In this document: one piece after another, positions 23,197-31,247 of the stretch
Position numbering within the stretch: the first letter of the stretch is position 1
Layout: each line of letters opens with the position of its first letter
Assembly (NCBI GenBank): GCA_015056045.1
Contig: SVGZ01000015.1
Location: 1 to 53,956 of the forward strand
Reading direction: 5' to 3'
DNA length: 53,956 bases
Source of the DNA: Clostridiales bacterium
GTDB lineage: Bacteria; Bacillota; Clostridia; Christensenellales; Christensenellaceae
The notes under the pieces: generated by a model
Seen by the model: the letters and a program-made list of their open reading frames with translations, nothing else
What the model was told of the DNA's origin: nothing
The model's database searches: none
Made by a program: the position numbers and the translations under genes

Positions 23197-23287
23197 TATG
23201 GATCGAAAAGTAAATCGGGATTGACCTGACGGATTTGAACGCCTTGCCTCTCCCTTTGGCAGAGCCAAGCGTCTTTCTTTTCCGGAT

Positions 23288-23749
23288 TCAAGTTTCTTGC
23301 TTAAAATGTTTCTTCATAAGCAGATACAATGTCCGCCTGTCTTCGTCGAGTAATACATCCTCTTTTTTCAGCGCATAGTGATGGGCAAATTCCGCATCTT
23401 CGTATGCGTGGTCGTTAATAACGATCGCATTTTTATATCTCGGCCTCACATGCAAATGCAAATGAGGATCAGGGGTATCTTCTTTATAAAAGTTGTTCAG
23501 CAAACAGCTCCAATTGCTCAGCTCAGCGCCTAAGACTTCCCGATAGATGTATTCTATTCTGTCTATGATCGTTTTTAAATCCATCCACTCCGGAATATTC
23601 AGCTCCGAAAGGCTTCCGCAATGCCTGTTCAGCACCAAAATACATCTGCCTATGTAGTCCTGCACATCTGCCAAATAGACAGACCAATGCAATGATTTAT
23701 ATAACAACCATTCGGTTTCTTTATAAGCGCACCATTCGCACATCCGCAT
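23288..23749 (-). CDS. HIT-family (histidine triad) protein
   Basis: A 153-residue protein. The end of the domain has DPHLHLHVRPRY, the histidine triad His-x-His-x-His, near residues 95-101, with the preceding LNNFYKEDTPDPH loop; earlier GRCILVLNRHCGSLSELNIPEW matches the HIT strand GyvlvipkrH. An N-terminal CEWC pair may bind zinc. HIT proteins are nucleotide hydrolases or transferases acting on the alpha phosphate. Codon use is less GC-rich than that of neighbouring housekeeping genes. The gene follows the unknown 258-residue gene by 36 bases on the same strand, so they may be co-transcribed. Confidence 0.8.
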   Translation of the reverse strand: MRMCEWCAYKETEWLLYKSLHWSVYLADVQDYIGRCILVLNRHCGSLSELNIPEWMDLKTIIDRIEYIYREVLGAELSNWSCLLNNFYKEDTPDPHLHLHVRPRYKNAIVINDHAYEDAEFAHHYALKKEDVLLDEDRRTLYLLMKKHFKQET

Positions 23750-23785
23750 CGTAACACCTGCAAATTTCAGTTCATTTGACCGATT

Positions 23786-24562
23786 TTAATAATCCCATTC
23801 AAACTTGTCCCAATGTTCTTTTTCGTTTGACAGCAATTCTTTGACTTTCGGGACTATAGAACCTGCAAACGCAACAGTGTTTTCATGGGAAAAATATATT
23901 GCCCATGAAAAATCCTTATCTGTGTAAATCGTTTCATGCCCATCATATTCGTCGAATTCCGTAGTTTCAAGGCAGAATTCCGGTCTGAAAGTACTTTCAC
24001 AGCAACTATAGAGATGTGTTTGCGGAAGCTCCACGATCTGTTCAAGCTGTTTGATATATGGCTCCAAATAGTCAAACATCACAAAAAACTTTTCTGTGAT
24101 CTCTTTCGGCTCATCTCCCATAAGCGGAAACCAATATGATGTATTCGTATATCCCCAAACAGAGCGGAATTTTTCCTGCAGCCCAATAGCTTCCGAGCCA
24201 ACGATCACTCGTTCATATGGAATATCCGCTGCTGCAAGAGAATCTTTTTGGGCTAAAACTTCTTCTAAAAAATTGCGGAATTCTTTTTTTGTTTTATCAA
24301 TAATATACTGAACTGAATTGTTTTGAGGTTTTAAAATAGAGGGTTCATAATGTACATCAATAAGGCCAACAACTTCTCTTTTCAAATCCTCAATGCTTTC
24401 AAACGACTTGTCTATGAGTGTCGATAATTTGAATTCCAATTCGTATGCCATTTGATAACCAACATATGTAATACCACCATGATTTTGATAGACCTGTTGA
24501 TAGCTCTGTGCTTTACTCCTGCACCAAAGCTTCAGATGGTTGATGATATTATTAAAAAGCAT
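23786..24562 (-). CDS. Hypothetical protein (258 aa)
   Basis: Not recognised. A 258-residue soluble protein, acidic at its C terminus (EKEHWDKFEWDY), with no signal peptide or membrane segment. The N-terminal half is helical (YELEFKLSTLIDKSFESIED, YIIDKTKKEFRNFLEEVLAQ). Notable short motifs: SYWFPLMGDEPKEI and HLYSCCESTFRPEFCLE, and a WAIYFSHENTVAFAGS strand-turn near the end that could be part of an immunity-protein-like or SUKH-like fold, which I cannot confirm. GGAGG is 6 bases before the ATG. AT-rich codon use suggests recent acquisition along with the HIT gene downstream. Confidence 0.6.
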   Translation of the reverse strand: MLFNNIINHLKLWCRSKAQSYQQVYQNHGGITYVGYQMAYELEFKLSTLIDKSFESIEDLKREVVGLIDVHYEPSILKPQNNSVQYIIDKTKKEFRNFLEEVLAQKDSLAAADIPYERVIVGSEAIGLQEKFRSVWGYTNTSYWFPLMGDEPKEITEKFFVMFDYLEPYIKQLEQIVELPQTHLYSCCESTFRPEFCLETTEFDEYDGHETIYTDKDFSWAIYFSHENTVAFAGSIVPKVKELLSNEKEHWDKFEWDY

Positions 24563-24612
24563 GAAGCACCTCCATCACATACGAATAAATCAATTTCGCA
24601 TCCAAACAAGAA

Positions 24613-24642
24613 CAGGCACAACAGATCGATCTGCTGTGCCTG
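24613..24642 (-). terminator. Probable terminator hairpin of the AIM24-like gene
   Basis: CAGGCACA-(A)CAGATCGATCTG(C)-TGTGCCTG forms a long near-perfect stem on the minus strand just after the AIM24-like gene; the T-rich tail TTCTTGTTT is weak. Confidence 0.5.
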
Positions 24643-24661
24643 CAGCTGTCTTTGTCGGTTT

Positions 24662-25333
24662 TTATTTATTGACTGTATAGCCGAGCATTGCGGCAAGATG
24701 TGCTTTCGTCATACTCTGCAGATAAACTTTTCCGGGTCCTGTAATAACCGTATCGAAAAGGCCTTCTCTGCCGAAGATCATATTTTTAAGACCTTTGACC
24801 ATTTCGACGCTCATCGTGCAGCTCTGCGACATAACGGCAAGAACGCCCGTATCACAGGTGAGCCTTTCGCCGGCTGCGAGGTCATATTCCACGACGTGCC
24901 CATCGAGCTCAAGGAAAACAAGCCCCGGACCTGTGAGCTTCTGCATGATGAAGCCTTCGCCGGAAAAGAAGCCCGATGCCAGCCTTTTCTGGAAATAGAT
25001 CGAAACATCAACGCCCGATGTTGCCGCTAAAAAAGCGGATTTCTGGCAGATGATGCTTTCGCCTGCTTTTAATTCGCGGACGAGGATCCTTCCCGGAAAA
25101 GAGGATGCAAAAGCGATCTCTGCCGGTGCTTTTGCGGTGTATTTGCTCATGAAAAGGCTTTCGCCGGCAAACATTCTGCCAATACTTTTGGCAGCACCAC
25201 CTCTTGCCTGTGTTTCGGTTTCGATCATACCGCGCGACCAGGTTCTTCCGCCTGCTTCGCTGATGATGCTTTCGCCTGCTTCGAGCTGCAGGATCGCAAC
25301 GGGAAGCGTATTTCCTTCGACTCTGTATCTCAT
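24662..25333 (-). CDS. AIM24/TIGR00266-family protein
   Basis: A 223-residue beta-rich protein. It starts MRYRVEGNTLPVAILQLEAGESIISEAGG and repeats the form ELKAGESIICQKSAFLA and DLAAGERLTCDTGVLAVM: the tandem pseudo-barrel pattern of the TIGR00266/AIM24 family, also with GRMFAGESLFMSKYTA and SGEGFIMQKLTGPG. AIM24 is a mitochondrial inner-membrane organiser in yeast; the bacterial proteins have no settled function. It is cytoplasmic by sequence. Start by AAGGAG 5 bases upstream. It follows ftsH across a terminator but reads in the same direction. Confidence 0.85.
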   Translation of the reverse strand: MRYRVEGNTLPVAILQLEAGESIISEAGGRTWSRGMIETETQARGGAAKSIGRMFAGESLFMSKYTAKAPAEIAFASSFPGRILVRELKAGESIICQKSAFLAATSGVDVSIYFQKRLASGFFSGEGFIMQKLTGPGLVFLELDGHVVEYDLAAGERLTCDTGVLAVMSQSCTMSVEMVKGLKNMIFGREGLFDTVITGPGKVYLQSMTKAHLAAMLGYTVNK

Positions 25334-25352
25334 AGTAACTCCTTATCAAAAT

Positions 25353-25378
25353 AAAAGAGGGTGCGATGACCCTCTTTT
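25353..25378 (-). terminator. Intrinsic terminator of ftsH
   Basis: AAGAGGGT / ACCCTCTT stem (25355-25376) with T-run CTTTTATTTT on the minus strand. Confidence 0.8.
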
Positions 25379-25382
25379 TTCC

Positions 25383-27359
25383 TTATTCGTTATCTTCTTT
25401 TTCAAAAACGGCTTCGCCCGCATTTTCAAAGAAATCTTCTTTTGTTTCTTCGCCGATAAATTCTGCGCTCATTGCCTCACGGCTGATCGTTTTGTGCGCT
25501 TTTTTAAGCGCTTCGCGCCTTGCCTCGGGATCGGAAATGAGCTTGCGGAATTCATCGCCGTCGATCTTTTCATTGGCGATCAGGATATCTGCAATTTCAC
25601 AAAGCAGAGTCTTATTTTCGGAAAGGATGCGTTCTGCTTCTGCATAACCTTCCTTAATAATACGGCGGATTTCGCCATCGACCTGCTGTGCAAAGCTTTC
25701 GGAATAGTCCTTTGTATGGCCATAATCTTTGCCCAGGAAAACTTCTTCCTGTCCGCCGATGTAGACAGGGCCGATCAGTTCGCTCATGCCGTATTTGGTG
25801 ACCATATCTTTAACGGTCGAAGTTGCCTGTTTGATATCCTGCGATGCGCCTGTGCTGATGTCGCCCAGAATCAGCGATTCGGCAACTCTGCCGCCAAGGG
25901 ACATCGCAACACTGTCGAGCATTGCCGAACGGAATTCATGTCTGTCGTCCGTTTCGGGCAGCATCATCGTGTAGCCTGCAGCCATACCGCGCGGAATGAT
26001 CGATACCTCATAAACAGGGTCGCAGTTTTTGAGGTTTGCCGCAACGAGTGCATGACCGACTTCGTGGACGGATGTGCAGCGCTTATCCTTTTCGGTAACG
26101 ACACGGCTGCGCTTTTCAGGGCCTGCAACGATCTTCATGATCGCTTCTTCGATCTCCTGCATGCCGATCTCTTTCTTTTCACGGCGTGCTGTTAAGATCG
26201 CCGCTTCGTTCATGACGTTTTCAAGGTCTGCGCCGATGAAACCGATGGTTCTTCTTGCAATGGTCGTGAGGTCAACTTCTTTCGCAAGCGGTTTGCCCTT
26301 GCTGTGTACGCGAAGGATCTCTTCTCTGCCCTTAACATCGGGATAATTGACATAGACCTGTCTGTCGAAACGACCTGCACGGAGAAGTGCCGGGTCTAAA
26401 ATATCTTTTCTGTTGGTTGCCGCGATGACGATGATGTTGTCGTTGACCTGGAAACCGTCCATTTCAACGAGCAGCTGGTTCAAAGTCTGTTCTCTTTCAT
26501 CATGACCGCCGCCAAGACCAGCACCTCTTCTTCTGCCGACAGCGTCGATCTCATCGATAAAGATGATGGAAGGCGAGTTTTTCTTTGCGCTTTCAAAAAG
26601 GTCACGAACTCTTGCAGCACCGACACCGACGAACATTTCAACGAAGTCCGAACCGCTGATGCTGAAGAAGGGAACTCTTGCTTCGCCTGCAACGGCTTTT
26701 GCCAAAAGTGTTTTACCGCCGCCGGGAGGTCCTACCAAAAGAACGCCCTTGGGAACTCTTGCGCCAAGACCTGTGAATTTCTTCGGGTTCTTCAAAAATT
26801 CAACGATCTCTGCCAGTTCTTCTTTTTCTTCGTCTGCACCGGCAACATCCTTAAAGGTTTTGCCCGTATCCTGACCCATGGTGACTTTCGCACGGCTCTT
26901 GGAGAAGTTCATTGCCTTTCCGCCGCCTTGGTTTGCCATCGTGAAATAGGTAAATACGCCAAGACCGATAAGCAGGATGATCATCGGCAGGAATTCCAGC
27001 CAAAGCGAAGTTTCCGGAAGCGGATTGAATTTTACCTTGATGCCGCTGTAATTCTTATCGCCGCCGAAAATTTCCTGCATATCTGCAGAAAACTGATCGA
27101 CCGAAGGAATATAGGTGCTGTAGTCATATTTTGCGGGGAAATCTTTTTCCGCAATACTGCTGCCGCTTTTCAGGGCAACAAGGTCATTCTGTGTAACACT
27201 GATGTTGGTGATCTCTCCATCGCGGACAAGCTGCAGGAATTCGGAATAGACGACATCCTTGCTTTTTTCGGGAGAGAAAAGGCTCGAGGACTGTGTCAGA
27301 AGGAAGATTGCCGCGATGATGAGCAGATAGAGCATCGGTCCTCTTAAAAACTTTTTCAA
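25383..27359 (-). CDS. ftsH: ATP-dependent zinc metalloprotease FtsH
   Basis: This 658-residue membrane AAA+ protease degrades misfolded membrane and regulatory proteins. An N-terminal helix (residues 9-23), an outside domain to about 120, a second helix (124-141), then the AAA domain: Walker A GPPGGGKT (210-217), Walker B IIFIDEID (265-272), the second region of homology [20 protein letters not shown] (314-333), and the protease domain with the zinc motif HEVGH (432-436). The length is standard. AAGGAG precedes the ATG. It follows hpt, from which it is separated by a hairpin whose T-run touches the ftsH ribosome site, so part of its expression probably depends on readthrough. Confidence 0.97.
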   Translation of the reverse strand: MKKFLRGPMLYLLIIAAIFLLTQSSSLFSPEKSKDVVYSEFLQLVRDGEITNISVTQNDLVALKSGSSIAEKDFPAKYDYSTYIPSVDQFSADMQEIFGGDKNYSGIKVKFNPLPETSLWLEFLPMIILLIGLGVFTYFTMANQGGGKAMNFSKSRAKVTMGQDTGKTFKDVAGADEEKEELAEIVEFLKNPKKFTGLGARVPKGVLLVGPPGGGKTLLAKAVAGEARVPFFSISGSDFVEMFVGVGAARVRDLFESAKKNSPSIIFIDEIDAVGRRRGAGLGGGHDEREQTLNQLLVEMDGFQVNDNIIVIAATNRKDILDPALLRAGRFDRQVYVNYPDVKGREEILRVHSKGKPLAKEVDLTTIARRTIGFIGADLENVMNEAAILTARREKKEIGMQEIEEAIMKIVAGPEKRSRVVTEKDKRCTSVHEVGHALVAANLKNCDPVYEVSIIPRGMAAGYTMMLPETDDRHEFRSAMLDSVAMSLGGRVAESLILGDISTGASQDIKQATSTVKDMVTKYGMSELIGPVYIGGQEEVFLGKDYGHTKDYSESFAQQVDGEIRRIIKEGYAEAERILSENKTLLCEIADILIANEKIDGDEFRKLISDPEARREALKKAHKTISREAMSAEFIGEETKEDFFENAGEAVFEKEDNE

Positions 27360-27373
27360 AATAAATACTCCTT

Positions 27374-27395
27374 AAAAAACGGGCATACGCCCGTT
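27374..27395 (-). terminator. Hairpin between hpt and ftsH (terminator or attenuator)
   Basis: AACGGGC-GTAT-GCCCGTT followed by TTTT and directly by AAGGAG of ftsH on the minus strand. Only 30 bases lie between hpt and this hairpin, which leaves little room for a separate ftsH promoter. Confidence 0.7.
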
Positions 27396-27424
27396 ATGAT
27401 CAAATTTTGCTGTTCGGGTTTTGT

Positions 27425-27979
27425 TTAATGCGTATAGACTTCGGGCTTCAGTGTACCGATAAATTTCAGGTTGCGGTATTTGCCCGCATAATCCAGCCCA
27501 TAGCCGACGACGAATTCATCCGGAATTTTGAAGCCGACATATTCCGCATCGACATCGACGATCCTTCTCGAAGGCTTATCCAAAAGAACGCAGGCCTTGA
27601 CAGAAGCTGCACCACGGTCAAGCAGAAGCTTTTTTAAGTTCTTCATGGTAACGCCGCTGTCAATAATATCTTCAACGATGAGGACATGCTTATCCGCAAC
27701 GGAAACCTCGAGGTCGTAAAGAATACGGATATTGCCCGTTGTGTTTGTTCCGCCGCCATAGCTCGAAACACGCATAAAGTTCATTTCGATGAAGCTGTCC
27801 ATTTCTTTGATAAGATCTACATAAAATGCAACTGCGCCGTTTAAAATGCCGACAACAAGGGTTTCTTTCCCGTCATAATCGGCTTCGATCACCTGCGCAA
27901 GCTCGCAGACTCTTCTTTTGATCGCTTCCTCGGAAACAAGGACTTTTTCAATATCCTGCATCATGGATCTGTTTTTCAT
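27425..27979 (-). CDS. hpt: Hypoxanthine phosphoribosyltransferase
   Basis: A 184-residue purine salvage enzyme that makes IMP/GMP from hypoxanthine or guanine and PRPP. The PRPP loop KHVLIVEDIIDSGVTMKNL lies near residues 100-118, with Glu-Asp and the following Asp-Ser-Gly; the flexible-loop segment MRVSSYGGGTNTTGNI is near 70-85 and FVVGYGLDYAGKYRNLKFIG near 155-175 closes the site. Length is typical. AGGAG is 5 bases before the ATG. It lies 12 bases after tilS, in the tilS-hpt-ftsH order that is common in Bacillota. Confidence 0.96.
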   Translation of the reverse strand: MKNRSMMQDIEKVLVSEEAIKRRVCELAQVIEADYDGKETLVVGILNGAVAFYVDLIKEMDSFIEMNFMRVSSYGGGTNTTGNIRILYDLEVSVADKHVLIVEDIIDSGVTMKNLKKLLLDRGAASVKACVLLDKPSRRIVDVDAEYVGFKIPDEFVVGYGLDYAGKYRNLKFIGTLKPEVYTH

Positions 27980-27991
27980 AATTTCTCCTGT

Positions 27992-29359
27992 TTATTCTTG
28001 CTCTTTGACTTCGATGCGAAGGGCAAGCTGCTGCCCCGGCTGGACTTTCGCATCCTCCGAAACGGCATGACCGCCGATGACGAGAACACGGTTTTCCTTT
28101 ACCACGAGCGGAATGAGATCCCGCTTATCCTGCGGTATTTTTTCATCGATAAACCAATCCGAAAGCTTTTTATAGCCTTCCATGCCAACAGGCTTAAAAA
28201 GATCGCCCGAACGCCTTGTTCTGACAAGTGCACCTTCAAGCGGCAGCGGATCTGCAAACTGAACGGCTTCGTGCAGTGCAGGGAAGCTCTGCGGTGCTGT
28301 GACGACCTCTGAGAGAAGGCTCTTGCCAGCAATGCGGATCTCTTTATCGATCTCAAAATCGACTTCCGTATTATCGACAGCGATCTCGTTATCCCGCTTT
28401 ATAATGAGCTTTCCGTAACCGACGGTGCAATAGCATTTCCCCGGAAGGATAAAGCGCTTGCCGACGCTGCGGTTATTGGCGAGCTCCAAAATGGCGTTGG
28501 AATGCTTCATTTCAAAATCGACAAGTGAGCCCGCAACTTTGAGGACAGAATGGCGGATGACCCTTTTCTGGATGCCGATGTGCTGCGATAAAAGCTTATC
28601 GATATCGATCTCGAGTCCTTCCTGCGTTTCGCTTGCGATCTCTCCAAAGATCTGCGATTCGATCTTGAAGAGCGAATATTCATCTTCGCCAAGGAGTGTT
28701 GTCGTTCTACGGACTGCTTCCGTCAGGTTCGGGTTCAGCTCCTTTAATTTCGGGACGACTTCTTTCCTGAGGAAGTTGCGCGTATAATCGAGGTTATCAT
28801 TCGTCGAATCCGTAACAAAGGAAATTTCATTTTCCGCTGCATACTGCTCGATCTCTTCACGGCTGATGTTGATCAGCGGACGGATGATATTGGGCTCTCT
28901 GCGGATGCGCATTGCCGAAAGACCAGCCATACCGCTCCCACGGAGCAAATTTAACAGGAAGGTTTCCACAACGTCATCTGCATGGTGTGCTGTGGCAACA
29001 TACTGCAGATTGTATTTCTTTGAGATATTGGCAAAGAAAGCATAGCGGTAACGCCTTGCAGCCGCTTCTAAATTTTCACCCGTCTGCATAACGCGTTCGG
29101 GGATGTCCATCCTTGCGCAGATAAAGGGGATCCCAAGAGCTTTGGCGTTTTCACGGACAAACTCCATATCGCGGACAGATTCCCAGCCGCGGATCCCATG
29201 CTCAAAGTGAAGGCAATATAGGTTTTTGCCGCCGGTCAGGCGGTATAAGACGTTCATCAGTACCATGGAATCGACACCGCCGCTTGCAGCAATACCAATA
29301 CGGCTGCCCGGTACGATAAGATGTTCGTCGTTGACAGTCTTTAAAAACTTCTCGTACAT
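27992..29359 (-). CDS. tilS: tRNA(Ile)-lysidine synthetase
   Basis: This 455-residue enzyme converts C34 of tRNA-Ile(CAU) to lysidine, which lets it read AUA. The PP-loop ATP-binding motif ASGGVDS is at residues 25-31; ATAHHADDVVETFLLNLLRGSGMAGLSAM near 112-140 and FVTDSTNDNLDYTRNFLRKEVVP near 185-207 are conserved TilS segments, and the C-terminal domain has TRRSGDLFKPVGMEGYKKLSD near 380, used in tRNA binding. It is the first gene of the tilS-hpt-ftsH run. The promoter at 29371-29399 puts the transcription start only about 5 bases before the ATG, and no ribosome site is present. Confidence 0.96.
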   Translation of the reverse strand: MYEKFLKTVNDEHLIVPGSRIGIAASGGVDSMVLMNVLYRLTGGKNLYCLHFEHGIRGWESVRDMEFVRENAKALGIPFICARMDIPERVMQTGENLEAAARRYRYAFFANISKKYNLQYVATAHHADDVVETFLLNLLRGSGMAGLSAMRIRREPNIIRPLINISREEIEQYAAENEISFVTDSTNDNLDYTRNFLRKEVVPKLKELNPNLTEAVRRTTTLLGEDEYSLFKIESQIFGEIASETQEGLEIDIDKLLSQHIGIQKRVIRHSVLKVAGSLVDFEMKHSNAILELANNRSVGKRFILPGKCYCTVGYGKLIIKRDNEIAVDNTEVDFEIDKEIRIAGKSLLSEVVTAPQSFPALHEAVQFADPLPLEGALVRTRRSGDLFKPVGMEGYKKLSDWFIDEKIPQDKRDLIPLVVKENRVLVIGGHAVSEDAKVQPGQQLALRIEVKEQE

Positions 29360-29370
29360 TTTTCTCTACT

Positions 29371-29399
29371 ATAATATACTTTTATTCACTCGTTTTCAA
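29371..29399 (-). promoter_or_regulatory. Sigma-A promoter of tilS
   Basis: TTGAAA (29399-29394), 17-bp spacer, TATTAT (29376-29371) on the minus strand. The ATG at 29359 is 11 bases past the -10 box, so the message would be nearly leaderless. Confidence 0.65.
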
Positions 29400-29513
29400 C
29401 AAGTACCAGGGGGATTTAACAAACAATTCATCATTGTTATTATACCTAAAAAAGTTATGCATATTCAAGACCCAATTTTCACATTTGTATGAGTTTTCAA
29501 ATTATACCATTAA

Positions 29514-29544
29514 TTTCATTTTCCTTTGTATTTTATGGTATAAT
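29514..29544 (+). promoter_or_regulatory. Promoter with extended -10 for the beta-propeller gene
   Basis: TGGTATAAT at 29536-29544 is an ideal extended -10; TTTCAT at 29514-29519 is a poor -35 at 19 bp. The start codon is 33 bases downstream. Confidence 0.65.
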
Positions 29545-29577
29545 AAGGGCACTGAACGCACAGGGAGGTACCTTTTT

Positions 29578-31206
29578 TTGAAAACAAACAGACTTTACCG
29601 CATATTTAAAATGGCGATCGCAGCCTTTTTCCTTTGTTTCCTCAGGCTTTTCCGCAGGTTTACCAAGCTGAAAAATTTCCCCGAAGCAAAGATCACAAGC
29701 GATATTCCGCAGGCTGTCCCTGGGACAAGGCCCGAAGATTTTAAAATGGAAACGGCGCTTGAGCTCGATGGCGAAAAGATCGAAACTTATAAAAGAAAAG
29801 ATCCCGTTTCTTTTGAGCCCGATGCCGCTTATTCCGATCTTGAGGGCATCGTCACTTTCCGCGGAAACCATAAGCGTGACGGCGGTTCTTTCGGTACGGC
29901 CGATGTCAAAGAAGAAAAGCTCGAAGTGAAATGGTCCTATAAAACCGGAGCTTTGAGAAAGTCCTACGGCAAAGGTTTCTGGACAGGCAGCGGTTGGACA
30001 GGTCAGCCTCTGATCGTCCGCTGGAATAAGGAAATGCGGGAGCAGATGAACATTTCTTCCGATAAGGAAGATCTTGCCGAAGCGATTTACGCCACAATGG
30101 ACGGTCATGTCTATTTCCTCGACATCGAAGACGGCAGCGAAACAAGAAATGCCGTTTCCTATGAACTGCCTTTCAAAGGTGCAGGCGCACTCGATCCGCG
30201 CGGATATTTTGCGGTTTCCGGTGCAGGCGATGATGGTCCCGGCGAAAACGGCGCAGCAAGAGCGGTTTTCACAAGCCTTTTTAATACATCGAAGCTCTAT
30301 GAGCTCGGCGCAAGGGATCCTTTTGCTCCGCGAATTTTCCACGGTTACGACAGCTCCATGCTCGTCCACAAAGAAACGGATACGCTTTTCCAGCCCGGTG
30401 AAAACGGCATCATCTATTCCATGAAGCTGAACACCACCGATGGCGGCAGGAAAATTTCTCCTTCCGAAATGCTGAAATTCCGCTATACATCGCCACGCAA
30501 TTCCGAAGAAAAGTATTGGCTCGGCATGGAAGACAGCGCCGTTTTCTATAAGAATTATATGTATATTGCCGATAACGGCGGCAACTTGCTCTGCATCGAC
30601 GTCAACACGATGAAGCTCGTCTGGGTACAGGATGTTGTCGACGATACAAACGGCTCGCCCGTTCTCTCGATCGAAGACGGCGTTCCCTATCTCTATATCG
30701 CAACTTCTCTGCACTGGACTTCGAGTAAGATCCTTCGCCTTGCCGATGTGCCGATCTTTAAGATCAACGCACTGACGGGTGAATATGTCTGGATCCGCAG
30801 CTATTTCTGCAACACGGTCGCAGGCGTTTCCGGCGGTATTCAGGCAACACCGACTCTTGGCAAAGGCGAGATCGATGACCTCGTGATCTTCCCCGTTGCC
30901 AGAACACCGCAGGTTCGCAGCGGTATCCTCGTAGCCTTAAACAAAAAGACCGGCGAAGAAGTCTGGAAGCTGCCCATGCGCCGCTATGCGTGGTCTTCAC
31001 CTGTTGCGGTTTACGGCAAAGACGGCAAAGCCTATATCGTTTCGGGCGATTCCGACGGCAGGCTTTACCTCATCGAAGGCAGAACAGGCAAAGTCCTCCA
31101 TACGGTCGAACTCGGTGCAAATATCGAGGCTACTCCGGCAGTCTTTGAAAATATGATCGTCGTCGGCACAAGAGGTCAGCGCATTTTCGGTATTGCAATC
31201 AAATAA
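29578..31206 (+). CDS. PQQ-like beta-propeller repeat protein, membrane anchored
   Basis: A 542-residue protein begun by TTG at 29578, with GGGAGG 10 bases upstream; no ATG fits this site. An N-terminal membrane segment (residues 10-25, FKMAIAAFFLCFLRLF) is followed by repeats of the PQQ propeller type: AIYATMDGHVYFLDIEDGSE, YIADNGGNLLCIDVNTMKLVWVQ, GILVALNKKTGEEVWKLPM, YIVSGDSDGRLYLIEGRTGKVLH. Such propellers act as scaffolds or ligand binders outside the membrane; catalytic PQQ residues are not evident. The function is unknown. It is a single gene closed by the strong terminator at 31217. Confidence 0.85.
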   Translation: MKTNRLYRIFKMAIAAFFLCFLRLFRRFTKLKNFPEAKITSDIPQAVPGTRPEDFKMETALELDGEKIETYKRKDPVSFEPDAAYSDLEGIVTFRGNHKRDGGSFGTADVKEEKLEVKWSYKTGALRKSYGKGFWTGSGWTGQPLIVRWNKEMREQMNISSDKEDLAEAIYATMDGHVYFLDIEDGSETRNAVSYELPFKGAGALDPRGYFAVSGAGDDGPGENGAARAVFTSLFNTSKLYELGARDPFAPRIFHGYDSSMLVHKETDTLFQPGENGIIYSMKLNTTDGGRKISPSEMLKFRYTSPRNSEEKYWLGMEDSAVFYKNYMYIADNGGNLLCIDVNTMKLVWVQDVVDDTNGSPVLSIEDGVPYLYIATSLHWTSSKILRLADVPIFKINALTGEYVWIRSYFCNTVAGVSGGIQATPTLGKGEIDDLVIFPVARTPQVRSGILVALNKKTGEEVWKLPMRRYAWSSPVAVYGKDGKAYIVSGDSDGRLYLIEGRTGKVLHTVELGANIEATPAVFENMIVVGTRGQRIFGIAIK

Positions 31207-31216
31207 AAAAAAGAAA

Positions 31217-31246
31217 TTGCCCGCAGAAAAATCTGCGGGCTTTTTT
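31217..31246. terminator. Bidirectional intrinsic terminator
   Basis: GCCCGCAGA / TCTGCGGGC with an AAAA loop and T-runs on both strands, between the convergent propeller and GH43 genes. Confidence 0.9.
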
Positions 31247-31247
31247 G

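Noticed and set aside
23243-23272. Hairpin GCCTTGCCTCTCCC / GGCAGAGCCAAGC as a terminator
   Set aside because: The stem has mismatches and no T-run on either strand. It resembles a decayed copy of a scattered repeat but is too short to assign.
24452-25030. 192-codon plus-strand frame over the gap between the unknown gene and the AIM24-like gene
   Set aside because: Most of it is antisense to the AIM24-like gene and the composition is unlike a real protein (many Cys, His, Arg runs).
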